A DNA stretch of 64,000 bases from an uncultured Blautia sp. (GCF_947654165.1 NZ_CANTKB010000003.1:62001-126000); one strand, 5' to 3'. Numbered from the stretch's first letter, positions 26,048 through 35,713 are shown. The notes: generated by a model from the sequence alone, not told the origin. Translations and numbers: made by a program.

Positions 26048-26773
26048 ATGCGGATCACCATTGTAGAAGACGAAGAATTCATGAGAGAAGAACTGGCTTT
26101 GATTCTGAAAAAAGCCGGATATGAGGTATGGGAGATCCGGGATTTCAAAAACACCTGTGAAGAAATCCTGCAAAGCCATCCGGATCTGCTGCTTCTGGAT
26201 ATTAATCTTCCGGGACAATCCGGATTCGAAATCTGTAAACAGATAAAAGAGAAGAGACAGTGTCCGATCCTGATGCTCACGTCCAGGTCACAGCTTCAGG
26301 ATGAACTTCATGGATTGGAACTTGGAGCAGAAGAATATCTTACAAAGCCTTTCCATAAAGAACGGCTTTTAGCCAGGATTCAAAACTTACTCAGGAGAAC
26401 AAAAGGCTTTTACCAGAGATTTGAAAACCTGGAAGACGGCGGTGGTTTTTATTTAGATAAAAATACTTATACACTGTTTTGTAAGGAAAAATCTCTGGTA
26501 TTGCCGGAAACAGAAGGAAAACTTCTGGAACTGCTGATTCAGAAAAAGGGAGGATTGGCAGCCAGACAGGAATTGATCCGACAGGTATGGGGATCAGAAG
26601 AATATGTGGATGAAAACATTCTGCAGGTAAATATGACCAGACTTCGGAAATCCTTGCGGGCTTTGGGTCTGGACGGCAGGATTCGTACGGTAAGAGGGCA
26701 TGGTTACTGCCTGGAAAGGGAAAAAGATGAAGAAGAAAACCAGAATGATGATGGAGACCTTCCGGGAAAATAA
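26048..26773 (+). CDS. BceR-type response regulator
   Basis: 241 residues. Receiver domain with phospho-acceptor in LLLLDINLPG (about Asp-52), acidic pocket in IVEDEEF and the lysine in LTKPF; then a winged-helix OmpR/PhoB domain (LPETEGKLLELLIQ, VWGSEEYVDENILQVNMTRLRKSL, RTVRGHGYCL). It would activate bceAB-type promoters. Its end overlaps the kinase start by 47 nt. AAGGAGGCAG precedes the ATG. Confidence 0.93.
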   Translation: MRITIVEDEEFMREELALILKKAGYEVWEIRDFKNTCEEILQSHPDLLLLDINLPGQSGFEICKQIKEKRQCPILMLTSRSQLQDELHGLELGAEEYLTKPFHKERLLARIQNLLRRTKGFYQRFENLEDGGGFYLDKNTYTLFCKEKSLVLPETEGKLLELLIQKKGGLAARQELIRQVWGSEEYVDENILQVNMTRLRKSLRALGLDGRIRTVRGHGYCLEREKDEEENQNDDGDLPGK

Positions 26774-27755
26774 ATGGTTTCTATTCATGCTGCTCTGCCT
26801 GGATATCTTTTGTTTTCTTTCTATCTGGCTTGTGGATAATCGGAAGGCTGAGGCGATAGCAGGGATGATATTTATGTTCACGGCAGTCGTATTGATTGTT
26901 TTTTGTTATGCTGTTGGTCGGAAGTTCCTGAAAAAACAGACGTATCTGGAACACCTGCTGGGACAGGAAGGGTGGCAGCATGAGGCTATAGATGTCCATC
27001 TGCTTTCCTTGCAGGAGCGATACTTGCTGGAAGAACTGGGACAACAGCTGAATGAGAAAGAAATAAGGCAAAAACAACTGGAAACAGAGAAAAAAGAGCA
27101 GGAAGAATATGTGGAAACCTGGGTGCATGAGATTAAGACTCCCATTGCCCTGGCTGCTTTGCTATTGGATAATCGCAAGGAAGAGATGAGCCGGGAAGTA
27201 TATCAGAGGATGCAGCATGTAAATGTAAAACTGCAAGAATATGTGGAGCAGATTTTTTATTATTCCAAGCTGAACTGCGAACATAAAGATTACATTTTCA
27301 GGCGGGTTTTCCTGCAGGAATGTCTGGAACATGTGATAGAGGATTACCGGTATTTTCTGGAAGAAAAACAGATTCGCATAACCATGGATCTGGGAAATGC
27401 CCAGGTACTTACAGATCAGAGAAGCCTGGAATTTATCCTTGCACAACTGTTGACAAATGCCATTACTTACTTGCCGGGAATGCAGGAGGAGAAAAAGATT
27501 TCTTTTGTAGCCCAGAACAGAGAAAAGGAAGTAATACTCTTGGTCAAAGATAATGGCATCGGTGTAAAACCTTCTGATTTGCCTTTTATTTTTGAAAAAG
27601 GGTTCTCAGGAGACAATCAGGAAGTGAACAAAAAGACCACAGGCATGGGACTGTATCTGGTAAGAGAATTGGCAAAGAGCCTGAAGCTTGCCTGTCAGGC
27701 TCAGTCAGAATATGGGCAAGGCTTTTGTGTGGAACTGAGATTTCCTGTGGTATGA
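26727..27755 (+). CDS. BceS-type intramembrane-sensing histidine kinase
   Basis: About 342 residues: two transmembrane helices with almost no extracytoplasmic loop (about 18-35 and 42-63), a short linker, HisKA motif ETWVHEIKTPIALAAL and a HATPase domain (QLLTNAITYLPG, LVKDNGIGVKPSDLPFIFEKGF, GMGLYLV). Lack of a sensing loop fits kinases that read transporter activity rather than ligand. ATG 26727 is preceded by GGAAAGGG; the triple ATG at 26745-26753 is an alternative. Confidence 0.9.
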   Translation: MKKKTRMMMETFRENKWFLFMLLCLDIFCFLSIWLVDNRKAEAIAGMIFMFTAVVLIVFCYAVGRKFLKKQTYLEHLLGQEGWQHEAIDVHLLSLQERYLLEELGQQLNEKEIRQKQLETEKKEQEEYVETWVHEIKTPIALAALLLDNRKEEMSREVYQRMQHVNVKLQEYVEQIFYYSKLNCEHKDYIFRRVFLQECLEHVIEDYRYFLEEKQIRITMDLGNAQVLTDQRSLEFILAQLLTNAITYLPGMQEEKKISFVAQNREKEVILLVKDNGIGVKPSDLPFIFEKGFSGDNQEVNKKTTGMGLYLVRELAKSLKLACQAQSEYGQGFCVELRFPVV

Positions 27756-27756
27756 A

Positions 27757-27788
27757 AAGAGAATGTGTCTTTGACATGTTCTTTTTTC
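27757..27788 (+). terminator. Terminator of the Bce-type module
   Basis: AAGAGAATGTGTC pairs with GACATGTTCTTTT through G-T pairs, loop TTT, then a T run. Confidence 0.65.
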
Positions 27789-27846
27789 TTGTCAGAAGGT
27801 ATCCGGCATATTACAATAGACCTATCAGATTCAGGAGGAGTACAGT

Positions 27847-28578
27847 ATGAAATTATTGATCGTAAGACACGGAGACCCGGATTATACCATAGATTCCCTC
27901 ACAGAGAAGGGATGGAAAGAGGCAGAATATTTGTCTGAGAAATTGAAAAACCTGGATGTAAAAGAGTTCTATGTTTCACCCCTTGGAAGAGCGAAAGATA
28001 CGGCATCCTGCACCTTGAAAAAGATGGGGAGAACTGCTACAGAGAAGGAATGGATCCGGGAGTTTGCCCCAAGGATTTTACGTCCGGACAAGGGCGGGGA
28101 AAGAAGTATTTCCTGGGACTGGCTGCCCCAGGACTGGATGGTTCAGGAGGACTTTTTTCGTTATGACCAGTGGTGGAAATCCCCGGTCTTTGAGGAAGCC
28201 GGAGTAAAACAGGAGTATGACCGGGTGATTGAAAAGTTTGATGAATTATTAAGAGAGCATGGCTATATAAGAGAAGGTAAATATTACCGGGCAGAAAAAG
28301 CCAACAATGATACCCTTGTCTTCTTTTGTCATTTTGGCCTGGGCTGTGTGCTTCTTAGTCATCTTTTGAATCTTTCCCCTATGGTTTTGTGGCATGGCAC
28401 TTGTGCAGCACCCACTTCTGTGACCACCGTGGTGACGGAAGAGAGGCGGAAGGGAATTGCCAGCTTCCGGATGTTATCTTTTGGAGATATTTCTCACTTG
28501 TATGCAAAAGAAGAACCACCGGCTTTTGCCGCAAGATTCTGCGAAACTTACGAAAACAAAGAAGAAAGACATGATTAA
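27847..28578 (+). CDS. Histidine phosphatase family protein
   Basis: 243 residues with the phosphoglycerate-mutase-like signature LIVRHGDPDY at the N-terminus (nucleophilic His-8), SPLGRAKDTA with the second arginine, and the late FCHFGLGCVLLSHLL containing the second histidine. The family hydrolyses phosphate esters; the substrate cannot be inferred. AGGAGGAG precedes the ATG. It is followed by an unknown gene and recQ with very short gaps, suggesting one operon. Confidence 0.88.
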   Translation: MKLLIVRHGDPDYTIDSLTEKGWKEAEYLSEKLKNLDVKEFYVSPLGRAKDTASCTLKKMGRTATEKEWIREFAPRILRPDKGGERSISWDWLPQDWMVQEDFFRYDQWWKSPVFEEAGVKQEYDRVIEKFDELLREHGYIREGKYYRAEKANNDTLVFFCHFGLGCVLLSHLLNLSPMVLWHGTCAAPTSVTTVVTEERRKGIASFRMLSFGDISHLYAKEEPPAFAARFCETYENKEERHD

Positions 28579-28589
28579 TGTGAGACGAC

Positions 28590-29684
28590 ATGAAACAAAA
28601 AGAGTTTGAAGAATTGAAAAAATACTTGCCGGGACTGCAGCCGGATATGCCAGAGCCCTATCAGAAACTTGCGGAACTTATCAAATGTCAGGCATTGGAA
28701 GTGTGCATACACAGAGAAGAGAATGGGAATCGTCAGACCTGCATTCCCTATATGATGAATGATGCTCTGGAATGTTATCTGATTCTGGAAAACTGCAGGA
28801 TGACAGGGACTTATCTGCCGGACTGTCAGGGGAAAACAGAAGCCTATCTTACCAGACACGAAGACTCTGTGGGACTGGTAGTGAAGCAGGGAGATGAGAA
28901 TGTATTTACCCTGTGGTTTGACGGAATCAGAGAAAAGCTGCAGTGTTATCCATATCATGAGATCGGACATTTCTGGGTACAGGGTATGGAGCAGTGGAGA
29001 CAACTGGTCTATATGATCGGAACCATTTATGATAAGTATGAATACCTGGGAGAACAGGTGTGTACAGAGAAAGAGATGGAGCTGCTTCCTTTGATGGAAT
29101 TTGCACCTTTCCGCTCCTGGTCACCTGTGAAAGAGACTCTGGATGACTGGTATATGGATACCGTAGAGGGTGTAGATACTATGAGAAATCTGGTTCAACT
29201 GGCAGGGGAGGAAGGTTTTGCCAGGCTGCTGGAACGTTATAAACAGAATCCCACTGCCAGGCTGGAAAAGAGAATGGAAAGATTTCTGGCGGGGAAAAAA
29301 GGAGCAAAGATTTATCAGGTAATCTACCAAAAAGTGTGTGCGGCTTCTGAAGAGTATCCAAAAAGAGATTATGGAAAAGAGATGAATAACAGGATTTCCA
29401 GGGAAAGAGAAAAGGTCACTGAGAAACTTCTGCAAAAGGGTTTTACAGGTACTTACCCCTATTTCCGGCGGGGAAGGATGCAGGTTGTGGCAGCAGAGGA
29501 ACATCCTTTTACCATATTGGAGGCAGAGGACTTTGTTTTTCGTATCCAATTTATGGTTTCTGTGAGCAGAAAGGAAACAGATAACCCTAATTTCGGATTT
29601 TTCAGAGGAATCGGAAACCGAGGATGGATCGAGGAAAAATTAGAGGTTTTTAATAATGGAAAGGGTAAAGAGAAAGATGGATAA
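28590..29684 (+). CDS. Uncharacterised protein (possibly DUF3878)
   Basis: 364 residues, soluble, with no signal peptide or transmembrane helix. It has many aromatic and charged residues (CYPYHEIGHFWVQGMEQWRQL, FAPFRSWSPVKETLDDWYMD). Length and style recall the clostridial DUF3878 family, but I am not sure. The HEIGHFW segment resembles a metal site only superficially. It begins 11 nt after the phosphatase gene and overlaps the recQ start by 8 nt. Function unknown. Confidence 0.7.
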   Translation: MKQKEFEELKKYLPGLQPDMPEPYQKLAELIKCQALEVCIHREENGNRQTCIPYMMNDALECYLILENCRMTGTYLPDCQGKTEAYLTRHEDSVGLVVKQGDENVFTLWFDGIREKLQCYPYHEIGHFWVQGMEQWRQLVYMIGTIYDKYEYLGEQVCTEKEMELLPLMEFAPFRSWSPVKETLDDWYMDTVEGVDTMRNLVQLAGEEGFARLLERYKQNPTARLEKRMERFLAGKKGAKIYQVIYQKVCAASEEYPKRDYGKEMNNRISREREKVTEKLLQKGFTGTYPYFRRGRMQVVAAEEHPFTILEAEDFVFRIQFMVSVSRKETDNPNFGFFRGIGNRGWIEEKLEVFNNGKGKEKDG

Positions 29685-31533
29685 ATACGAAGTTCTAAAA
29701 CAAACCTTTGGTTACACCAGCTTCCGTGAGGGTCAGGAACGTTTGGTAAACAGTACCCTTTCGGGAAGTGATGTGCTTGGAATTATGCCCACAGGAGCCG
29801 GGAAATCCATTTGCTTTCAGGTTCCTGCTTTGATGTTTCCTGGGATTACGATAGTGATTTCTCCATTGATCTCACTCATGAAAGATCAGGTTACAGCTTT
29901 AAATGCAGCAGGGATTCACGCTGCTTATATCAACAGTTCCCTTACAGAAGGGCAGTTCAGAAAAGCCATGGAATATGCCCGTAAGGGGCGTTACAAGATT
30001 ATTTACGCTGCACCGGAGCGGCTTATGACAGAGTCTTTTCTGGCTCTTGCACAGGAAGTCCTTATCTCCATGGTTGCAGTAGATGAGGCTCATTGTATCT
30101 CCCAGTGGGGACAGGATTTCCGCCCAAGCTATTTAAAAATTGTAGATTTTATCCGGCAGCTTCCGGTGCGGCCTGTTCTGGCTGCCTATACAGCAACTGC
30201 AACGAAAGCAGTAAAAGAAGATATTTTGTGTATTTTAGGATTGCGAAATCCAGATGTACTGGTGACAGGATATGACCGGAAGAATCTGTATTTTGCAGTA
30301 GAGAAGCCGAAAAATAAGAAGGATGCTTTGTTGGAATATCTGAGAAAAAATCCAGAGAAAAGCGGCATTATTTATTGCAATACCAGGAAAAACGTGGAGG
30401 AGGTTCATCATCATCTGGTGCAGGCAGGCTATCCGGCAGTGCGGTATCATGCAGGGCTTTTGGAGGAAGAGAAAAAGCAGAACCAGGAGGATTTTATTTA
30501 CGATGTAATGCCCATTATGGTGGCAACCAATGCTTTTGGTATGGGAATAGATAAGTCCAATGTGCGGTTTGTGATTCATTATAATATGCCAAAAGACCTG
30601 GAAAGTTATTATCAGGAAGCAGGGAGAGCAGGGCGTGACGGAGAGCCTGGGGAATGCATTCTTTATTACGCAGGGCAGGATGTAAAAACAAATGAGTTTC
30701 TTATTGAACAGCAAATGAAAAACCAGGAACTGGAGCGTGAGGAACAGGAATTGATAAGGGAACGGAACTATGAACGGCTGCGGAAAATGACGTTTTATTG
30801 CTTTACCAATGAGTGCCTTAGAGATTATATTCTCCGGTATTTTGGAGAATATGGAGGAACTTATTGTGGGAATTGCAGGAATTGTCTCACAGAATTCCAG
30901 GATGTGGATGTGACAGCAGAAGCAAAAGGAATCTTAAACCTGGTGGTTTCCAGCGGGCAGAGATATGGTATCCAGGCTGTAGTAGATGCCGTACACGGGT
31001 CAGACAGTGCAAAGGTACGGCAATTTGGGCTTTCGGAAAATCCTTATTACGGAGTGCTGAAAGACAGAACCATTGTGCGTCTCCGCCAGATTCTCAATGA
31101 CCTGCTGGTGAAGGAATATCTGTGCCTCACACCGGGAGACTATCCGGTGTTGAAGCTGGGGGAGAAGGGCAGACAATTTCTCCGGGAAAAGGACAGCCCA
31201 CAGATATTTTTGAAATTGCCAAAAGAGCAGGAAAAAACAGAAACGAAACAAAAAGTCCAGAAAAAACGGGCAGCGGAGGATGTGAAATATCCGGGGTTAT
31301 TTGAAATTCTTCGGCAACACCGCTATCAAATGGCACAGAAAGCTCATATTCCGCCTTACATTATTTTTTCCGATAAGACTTTGCGGGAAATGAGTACATA
31401 TTTGCCGGTGAACCGGGAGGAAATGCTGGCAATCAACGGTGTGGGAAACAGTAAGTATGCGAAATACGGAAAAGCCTTTGAAAATTTGATTCAAGAATTT
31501 ATCCGTGATCACAACATAGACAAGGAATACTGA
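29677..31533 (+). CDS. recQ: ATP-dependent DNA helicase RecQ
   Basis: 618 residues. Superfamily 2 helicase motifs: the FGYTSFREGQ N-terminus, Walker A MPTGAGKS, motif II VDEAHCISQWGQDFRP, AYTATAT, and motif VI QEAGRAGRDGEPG. The RecQ zinc-binding region has CFTNECLRDY and CGNCRNC; a winged-helix RQC follows (about 400-500) and an HRDC domain closes the protein (LREMSTYLPVNREEMLAINGVG). RecQ unwinds recombination intermediates and acts with RecJ/SSB. I prefer ATG 29677, which gives the usual MDKYEVLKQ start and overlaps the upstream stop; ATG 29656 is possible. Confidence 0.93.
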   Translation: MDKYEVLKQTFGYTSFREGQERLVNSTLSGSDVLGIMPTGAGKSICFQVPALMFPGITIVISPLISLMKDQVTALNAAGIHAAYINSSLTEGQFRKAMEYARKGRYKIIYAAPERLMTESFLALAQEVLISMVAVDEAHCISQWGQDFRPSYLKIVDFIRQLPVRPVLAAYTATATKAVKEDILCILGLRNPDVLVTGYDRKNLYFAVEKPKNKKDALLEYLRKNPEKSGIIYCNTRKNVEEVHHHLVQAGYPAVRYHAGLLEEEKKQNQEDFIYDVMPIMVATNAFGMGIDKSNVRFVIHYNMPKDLESYYQEAGRAGRDGEPGECILYYAGQDVKTNEFLIEQQMKNQELEREEQELIRERNYERLRKMTFYCFTNECLRDYILRYFGEYGGTYCGNCRNCLTEFQDVDVTAEAKGILNLVVSSGQRYGIQAVVDAVHGSDSAKVRQFGLSENPYYGVLKDRTIVRLRQILNDLLVKEYLCLTPGDYPVLKLGEKGRQFLREKDSPQIFLKLPKEQEKTETKQKVQKKRAAEDVKYPGLFEILRQHRYQMAQKAHIPPYIIFSDKTLREMSTYLPVNREEMLAINGVGNSKYAKYGKAFENLIQEFIRDHNIDKEY

Positions 31534-31566
31534 GAAGGTGAAATAAAAATTCACCTTCTTTTTTTG
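31533..31566 (+). terminator. recQ terminator
   Basis: AGAAGGTGAA pairs with TTCACCTTCT (31550-31559), followed by seven T residues. Confidence 0.9.
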
Positions 31567-31608
31567 TGTTCTAAGCGTAAATATATAAAAAGCATATGAG
31601 GTGATACC

Positions 31609-32136
31609 TTGCGGATCTTAATGTTTCTATCAGAAGTGAGCATTCCCCTGATTTTGTTTTATATCGTAGGATTTGGGATTTTGATGAGATGCAAAGTATA
31701 TGAAGAATTTGTCAAAGGTGCAAAAGACGGGCTGAAGACCGTGGTGGGAATCCTGCCTACGCTCATCGGACTGATGGTGGCAGTGGGCGTGCTGCGGGCT
31801 TCCGGTTTTCTGGAAATGTTGGGAACAGTACTGGGGCGGTTTACGGATGGGATAGGTTTTCCTTCGGATCTTGTGCCTCTGACGATTGTCAGGATGTTTT
31901 CTTCCAGTGCAGCCACCGGGCTGGTGCTGGATATTTTTCGGGAATTTGGCACGGATTCCAGGATTGGTCTCATTGCATCTATTATGATGTCCTGCACGGA
32001 GACGATTTTTTATACTGTTTCGGTATATTTTATTGCGGCAAAAGTCCATAAGACCAGATATACCATTCCCGGAGCACTTCTGGCAACCTTTGCAGGAATC
32101 GGTGCCAGTGTGATATTAGCAGGCATGCTCAGATGA
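31609..32136 (+). CDS. spmB: Spore maturation protein B
   Basis: 175 residues, membrane protein of the nucleoside-recognition (Gate) family: ILPTLIGLMVAVGVLRASG, FPSDLVPLTIVRMFSSSAATGL, SCTETIFYTVSVYF. SpmB with SpmA affects spore-core dehydration in Bacillus. It starts with TTG at 31609, preceded by GAGGTGAT; no in-frame ATG with a ribosome site is nearby. spmA is not adjacent here, unlike in many genomes. Confidence 0.9.
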   Translation: MRILMFLSEVSIPLILFYIVGFGILMRCKVYEEFVKGAKDGLKTVVGILPTLIGLMVAVGVLRASGFLEMLGTVLGRFTDGIGFPSDLVPLTIVRMFSSSAATGLVLDIFREFGTDSRIGLIASIMMSCTETIFYTVSVYFIAAKVHKTRYTIPGALLATFAGIGASVILAGMLR

Positions 32137-32146
32137 GGAAAAGTAG

Positions 32147-32175
32147 TTGACAAGAATACTATCTGATGCTAATAT
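32147..32175 (+). promoter_or_regulatory. Promoter of the his operon
   Basis: TTGACA (32147-32152), 17-bp spacer, TATAAT-like TAATAT (32170-32175). The expected leader is only about 25 nt, leaving no room for a T-box or His leader peptide. Confidence 0.75.
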
Positions 32176-32206
32176 GGTAGCACGTTAAAGTGAAGGGGAC
32201 AGATAA

Positions 32207-33424
32207 ATGAGATATTATGATAAAATCACACCGGATGGAACAAAGGATCTACTTTTCAGTGAATGTGATCAGCGTTCCCAGATAACAAAAACATTAAAAG
32301 ATTTATTTGGTGCCCAGGGATACCGCAGAGTGATGACGCCGGCTTTGGAGTTCTATGATGTGTTTGGGAAAGCAGCAAAATATCTTCCAAAAGAGACCAT
32401 GTATAAGCTGACCGATTCCAAGGGAAGGCTGATGGTGCTTTGTCCGGACTGTACGGTGCCTGTGGCAAGACTGACTGCCACCAGATTGAAGGGGATGCGG
32501 ACACCGATCCGTATTTATTATAACCGGAATATTTACCGGGGCTTTCCGAAAAGAAAGAGTAAAAGTGTAGAGATCAATCAGGTAGGAATCGAGCTGATCG
32601 GAGGTTCTACCGCACGCAGCGATCTGGAAGTCATAGGTCTGGCAGCAAGAAGTATGGAGAGTATCAGCAGAGGAAATTACCGTCTGGAACTCTGTCACAT
32701 TGGCTATTTCAAAGCCATTATGGACAGTCTGGATGCAGATGAGGATACCAAGGAAGAAATCCGCCGCCTGATCGAACAAAAGAATTATGCAAGTCTTTCG
32801 GATATCCTTGGAAAGGCCAGAGACAATAAAGCAGCCAGAGCTCTGCGGAAGCTGCCGAGGCTTTTCGGGGGAGAAGAAGTATTTGAAAAAGCCTACGAAT
32901 TATTTGATGAAAACGGAGCCAGGGAAAGTCTGGATTATCTGAAGAGTATTTACGAATATCTTCAGGAACTGGGGCTTGGAGAGAAAGTGATCATCGATCT
33001 TGGTCTGGTAAATCTTGCAGAGTATTACACCGGTATTATTTTCCGTGGATACTGTAACGGAATCGGAGAACAGATTCTTTCCGGAGGGAGATATGATAAT
33101 CTCCTGGGACAATTCGGAGAAGAACACGGCTCCATCGGCTTTGGGATCAATGTGGATCTGGCAAGCCAGACCGTAGAACCGGCACCGGAGCAGGTACCGG
33201 AGATTTTAGTTTTTGCACAGGGATTGTCTCATGTACCGGCCAGTGTCCATTACAGGGAACAACTGGAGGCACAGGGGATTTTATCTGAAAACAGTGTATT
33301 CGACACATTAGAAGAAACATTGGAGTACGCCAAAGAAAGAGGAATCCATCAGGTGCATCTGGTAGGGGAAGAGATCAAAGAATATCAGATGGAGAAAGGA
33401 CCTGAAACATATGAGACCAATTAG
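32207..33424 (+). CDS. hisZ: ATP phosphoribosyltransferase regulatory subunit HisZ
   Basis: 405 residues, a class II histidyl-tRNA-synthetase-like fold without the anticodon-binding function. N-terminal motif-2-like region (PIRIYYNRNIYRGF, EINQVGIELIGGS) and motif-3-like GGRYDNLLGQFG are visible. HisZ forms an octamer with the short HisG and gives histidine feedback control. First gene of the his operon; its end overlaps hisG by 14 nt. AAGGGGACAG precedes the ATG. Confidence 0.93.
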   Translation: MRYYDKITPDGTKDLLFSECDQRSQITKTLKDLFGAQGYRRVMTPALEFYDVFGKAAKYLPKETMYKLTDSKGRLMVLCPDCTVPVARLTATRLKGMRTPIRIYYNRNIYRGFPKRKSKSVEINQVGIELIGGSTARSDLEVIGLAARSMESISRGNYRLELCHIGYFKAIMDSLDADEDTKEEIRRLIEQKNYASLSDILGKARDNKAARALRKLPRLFGGEEVFEKAYELFDENGARESLDYLKSIYEYLQELGLGEKVIIDLGLVNLAEYYTGIIFRGYCNGIGEQILSGGRYDNLLGQFGEEHGSIGFGINVDLASQTVEPAPEQVPEILVFAQGLSHVPASVHYREQLEAQGILSENSVFDTLEETLEYAKERGIHQVHLVGEEIKEYQMEKGPETYETN

Positions 33425-34049
33425 AATAGCCCTGACAAAGGGACGTTTAGAAGATAAAACCGTAGATATGCTGGAGAGACTGGGATATGACTGCACCAGT
33501 GTAAGAGAAAAAGGAAGAAGACTGATCATGCCCATAGGGGACGGAAGCCTGGAAATCGTTCTGGCAAAGGCCGCAGATGTGGTCACTTACGTGGAGACCG
33601 GTGTCTGTGATATGGGTGTTGTGGGAAAAGATACGATTATGGAAAAGGGCGGTACTTTTTACGAAATTGCGGATCTTGGATTCGGAAAGTGCAGGTTTGC
33701 ACTGGCATCTGTAAAGGGAGCAGATGTGTACAGCGGATACCGTACCAGAACCATTGCAAGCAAATATATGAATGTGGCAAAAAGCTTTTTTGAAAGCAAA
33801 AATATGGATATTAACCTGGTAAAAATCGAAGGCTCTGTAGAACTTGCCCCTGTGCTTGGACTGGCAGATGCTATTGTGGATATTGTAGAAACGGGTACGA
33901 CTTTAAAGGAAAACGGACTGGAAGTCATTGAAGATATCTGTCCGGTCAGTGCCCGGCTGATCGTAAATATAGCCAGCATGAAACTGAGAAAAACAGAGAT
34001 TGAAGACTTGATTCAGAAAGTAGAAGATGATGTTAATGCCAGAGCCTGA
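33411..34049 (+). CDS. hisG: ATP phosphoribosyltransferase catalytic subunit HisG (short form)
   Basis: 212 residues, the short HisG lacking the C-terminal regulatory domain, consistent with hisZ upstream. It condenses ATP with PRPP in the first step of histidine synthesis. Motifs include RIALTKGRLED, VETGVCDMGVVGKDTI, ADAIVDIVETGTTLKENGL. The gene overlaps hisZ by 14 nt and is followed 14 nt later by hisC where hisD would normally be. Confidence 0.95.
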   Translation: MRPIRIALTKGRLEDKTVDMLERLGYDCTSVREKGRRLIMPIGDGSLEIVLAKAADVVTYVETGVCDMGVVGKDTIMEKGGTFYEIADLGFGKCRFALASVKGADVYSGYRTRTIASKYMNVAKSFFESKNMDINLVKIEGSVELAPVLGLADAIVDIVETGTTLKENGLEVIEDICPVSARLIVNIASMKLRKTEIEDLIQKVEDDVNARA

Positions 34050-34063
34050 AAGGGGGACTAAAG

Positions 34064-35113
34064 ATGTATCAGATACCGGAAAAATTGAAAAACATAGAAA
34101 TTTATCAGCCGGTGACAGAGTCCTACCGGGTTCGCCTGGATGCCAATGAAAGCTTCCTGGATTTGCCGGATTCCATTCGGAAAGAAGTGGCACAGGCAGT
34201 GTCAGAAATAGAGTTTAACCGTTATCCGGATCCGACTGCCAAAGAACTCTGTGAGAAATTTGGCACATTTTATCAGATCAAACCGGAACTTCTTACAGCG
34301 GGAAATGGTTCAGATGAACTGATTTCAATCATCACACAGAATTTTCTGGAAAAGGGAGATACCGTGCTGACAGTAATGCCTGATTTTTCCATGTATGGAT
34401 TTTATGCAAAGTGTGTAGGGGCAAAGGTTGCTGCCATACAAAAAGAAGAAGATATGGCAGTTTCGGCAGAAGATATGATTCGGCAGGCAAAGGAGACAGG
34501 GGCAAAAATGATCATTTTTTCCAATCCCTGCAATCCCACCTCGCTTCTGGCTGATCGAAAGGATATATTAACTGTGATAGAACAGGTAGATGCACTGGTA
34601 GTAGTAGACGAAGCATACATGGAATTTGCAGAAGGTTCTGTGCTTGATGAGATTGAGAAGTATGACAATCTGATCGTGCTGAAGACTTTTTCAAAGGCAT
34701 TTGGAATGGCTGCGGTCCGCCTTGGATTTGCGGCGGCCAATAAGACGCTGACCTCTGTTTTGAGGGCTGTAAAATCTCCTTATAATGTAAATTCCATGAC
34801 TCAGGCAGCAGGCTGTGTGATTTTGGATCATCCTGATTATCTGAGAGAATGTATTGAAAAGATACGGTGCTCCAGAACCGATTTATATAAAAAAATCATG
34901 AAATTAGCAGAGACAAAAACAGAGATCCGAAAGGTCTATGCCACCTGTGCCAATTTTGTGTATATGAAAGCAGAACGGGCTGAGGAAATCTTCGAAGGAC
35001 TGAGAAAAAAAGGAATCTCGATTCGTTATATGGGCGGATATTTAAGAGTTGCGGCAGGTTCAGAGCAGGAAAACGAAGAATTGATGCAGGCTCTTAGTGA
35101 ATTATTAAAATAA
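34064..35113 (+). CDS. hisC: Histidinol-phosphate aminotransferase HisC
   Basis: 349 residues, fold-type I PLP enzyme. It converts imidazole acetol phosphate and glutamate to histidinol phosphate. N-terminal LDANESFLDLP and NRYPDPTAKELCEKFG, the cofactor region NGSDELIS, FSNPCNPTS, VVDEAYMEFA, and the Schiff-base lysine in KTFSKAFGMAAVRLGF are intact. AAAGGGGGACT is upstream. It lies between hisG and hisB in a tightly packed operon. Confidence 0.95.
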   Translation: MYQIPEKLKNIEIYQPVTESYRVRLDANESFLDLPDSIRKEVAQAVSEIEFNRYPDPTAKELCEKFGTFYQIKPELLTAGNGSDELISIITQNFLEKGDTVLTVMPDFSMYGFYAKCVGAKVAAIQKEEDMAVSAEDMIRQAKETGAKMIIFSNPCNPTSLLADRKDILTVIEQVDALVVVDEAYMEFAEGSVLDEIEKYDNLIVLKTFSKAFGMAAVRLGFAAANKTLTSVLRAVKSPYNVNSMTQAAGCVILDHPDYLRECIEKIRCSRTDLYKKIMKLAETKTEIRKVYATCANFVYMKAERAEEIFEGLRKKGISIRYMGGYLRVAAGSEQENEELMQALSELLK

Positions 35114-35131
35114 AAACAGGAGGTGTTTCCA

Positions 35132-35713
35132 ATGCGTACCGGGCAGATAGAAAGAAATACAAAAGAGACACAGATTGCACTGTCCTGGAATCTGGATGGA
35201 CAGGGACTTTATGAGGGAACCTGCGGTGTGGGCTTTTTTGACCATATGATGCAGGCACTCTGTGTTCATGGAAGCTTTGATATCCGGCTTTCTATGAAAG
35301 GAGATTTAGAGGTGGACTGCCACCATAGCATAGAAGATCTGGGAATTGTCCTTGGTATGGCACTGGCAGACGCCTTGAAGGATAAAAGTGGTATCAGACG
35401 TTACGGCAGTTTTTATATTCCCATGGATGAGGCACTGGGATTCTGTGCACTGGATGTAAGCGGAAGAGCATTTCTTGTATTTGAAGCAGAATACGAAAAT
35501 CCGTCAGTGGGAGCCCTGGACTGCTGTATGGTAAAAGAATTTTTCCGGGCACTGGCGTTTCAGGCCGGGATCACCTTACATATCAAAACCCTTTATGGAG
35601 AAAATGACCACCATAAGATCGAAGCTATGTTTAAAGCATTTGCTCATGCATTAAAAGAAGCAGTAACAGAAACAGGGACAGGTGTTCTTTCGTCTAAAGG
35701 GGTGTTGGCATGA
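35132..35713 (+). CDS. hisB: Imidazoleglycerol-phosphate dehydratase HisB
   Basis: 193 residues, the monofunctional dehydratase. The paired metal-binding motifs FFDHMMQALCVHG / DCHHSIEDLGI and FFRALAFQAGITLHI / GENDHHKIEAMFKAFAHAL are complete. No histidinol-phosphatase domain is fused. I chose ATG 35132, with AGGAGGTG eight nt upstream; GTG 35123 is inside that site. It overlaps hisH by 4 nt. Confidence 0.96.
   Translation: MRTGQIERNTKETQIALSWNLDGQGLYEGTCGVGFFDHMMQALCVHGSFDIRLSMKGDLEVDCHHSIEDLGIVLGMALADALKDKSGIRRYGSFYIPMDEALGFCALDVSGRAFLVFEAEYENPSVGALDCCMVKEFFRALAFQAGITLHIKTLYGENDHHKIEAMFKAFAHALKEAVTETGTGVLSSKGVLA

Noticed and set aside
32137..32206. T-box or histidine leader peptide before hisZ
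   Set aside because: A consensus promoter leaves only about 25 nt of leader, with no His-codon run or T-box sequence.
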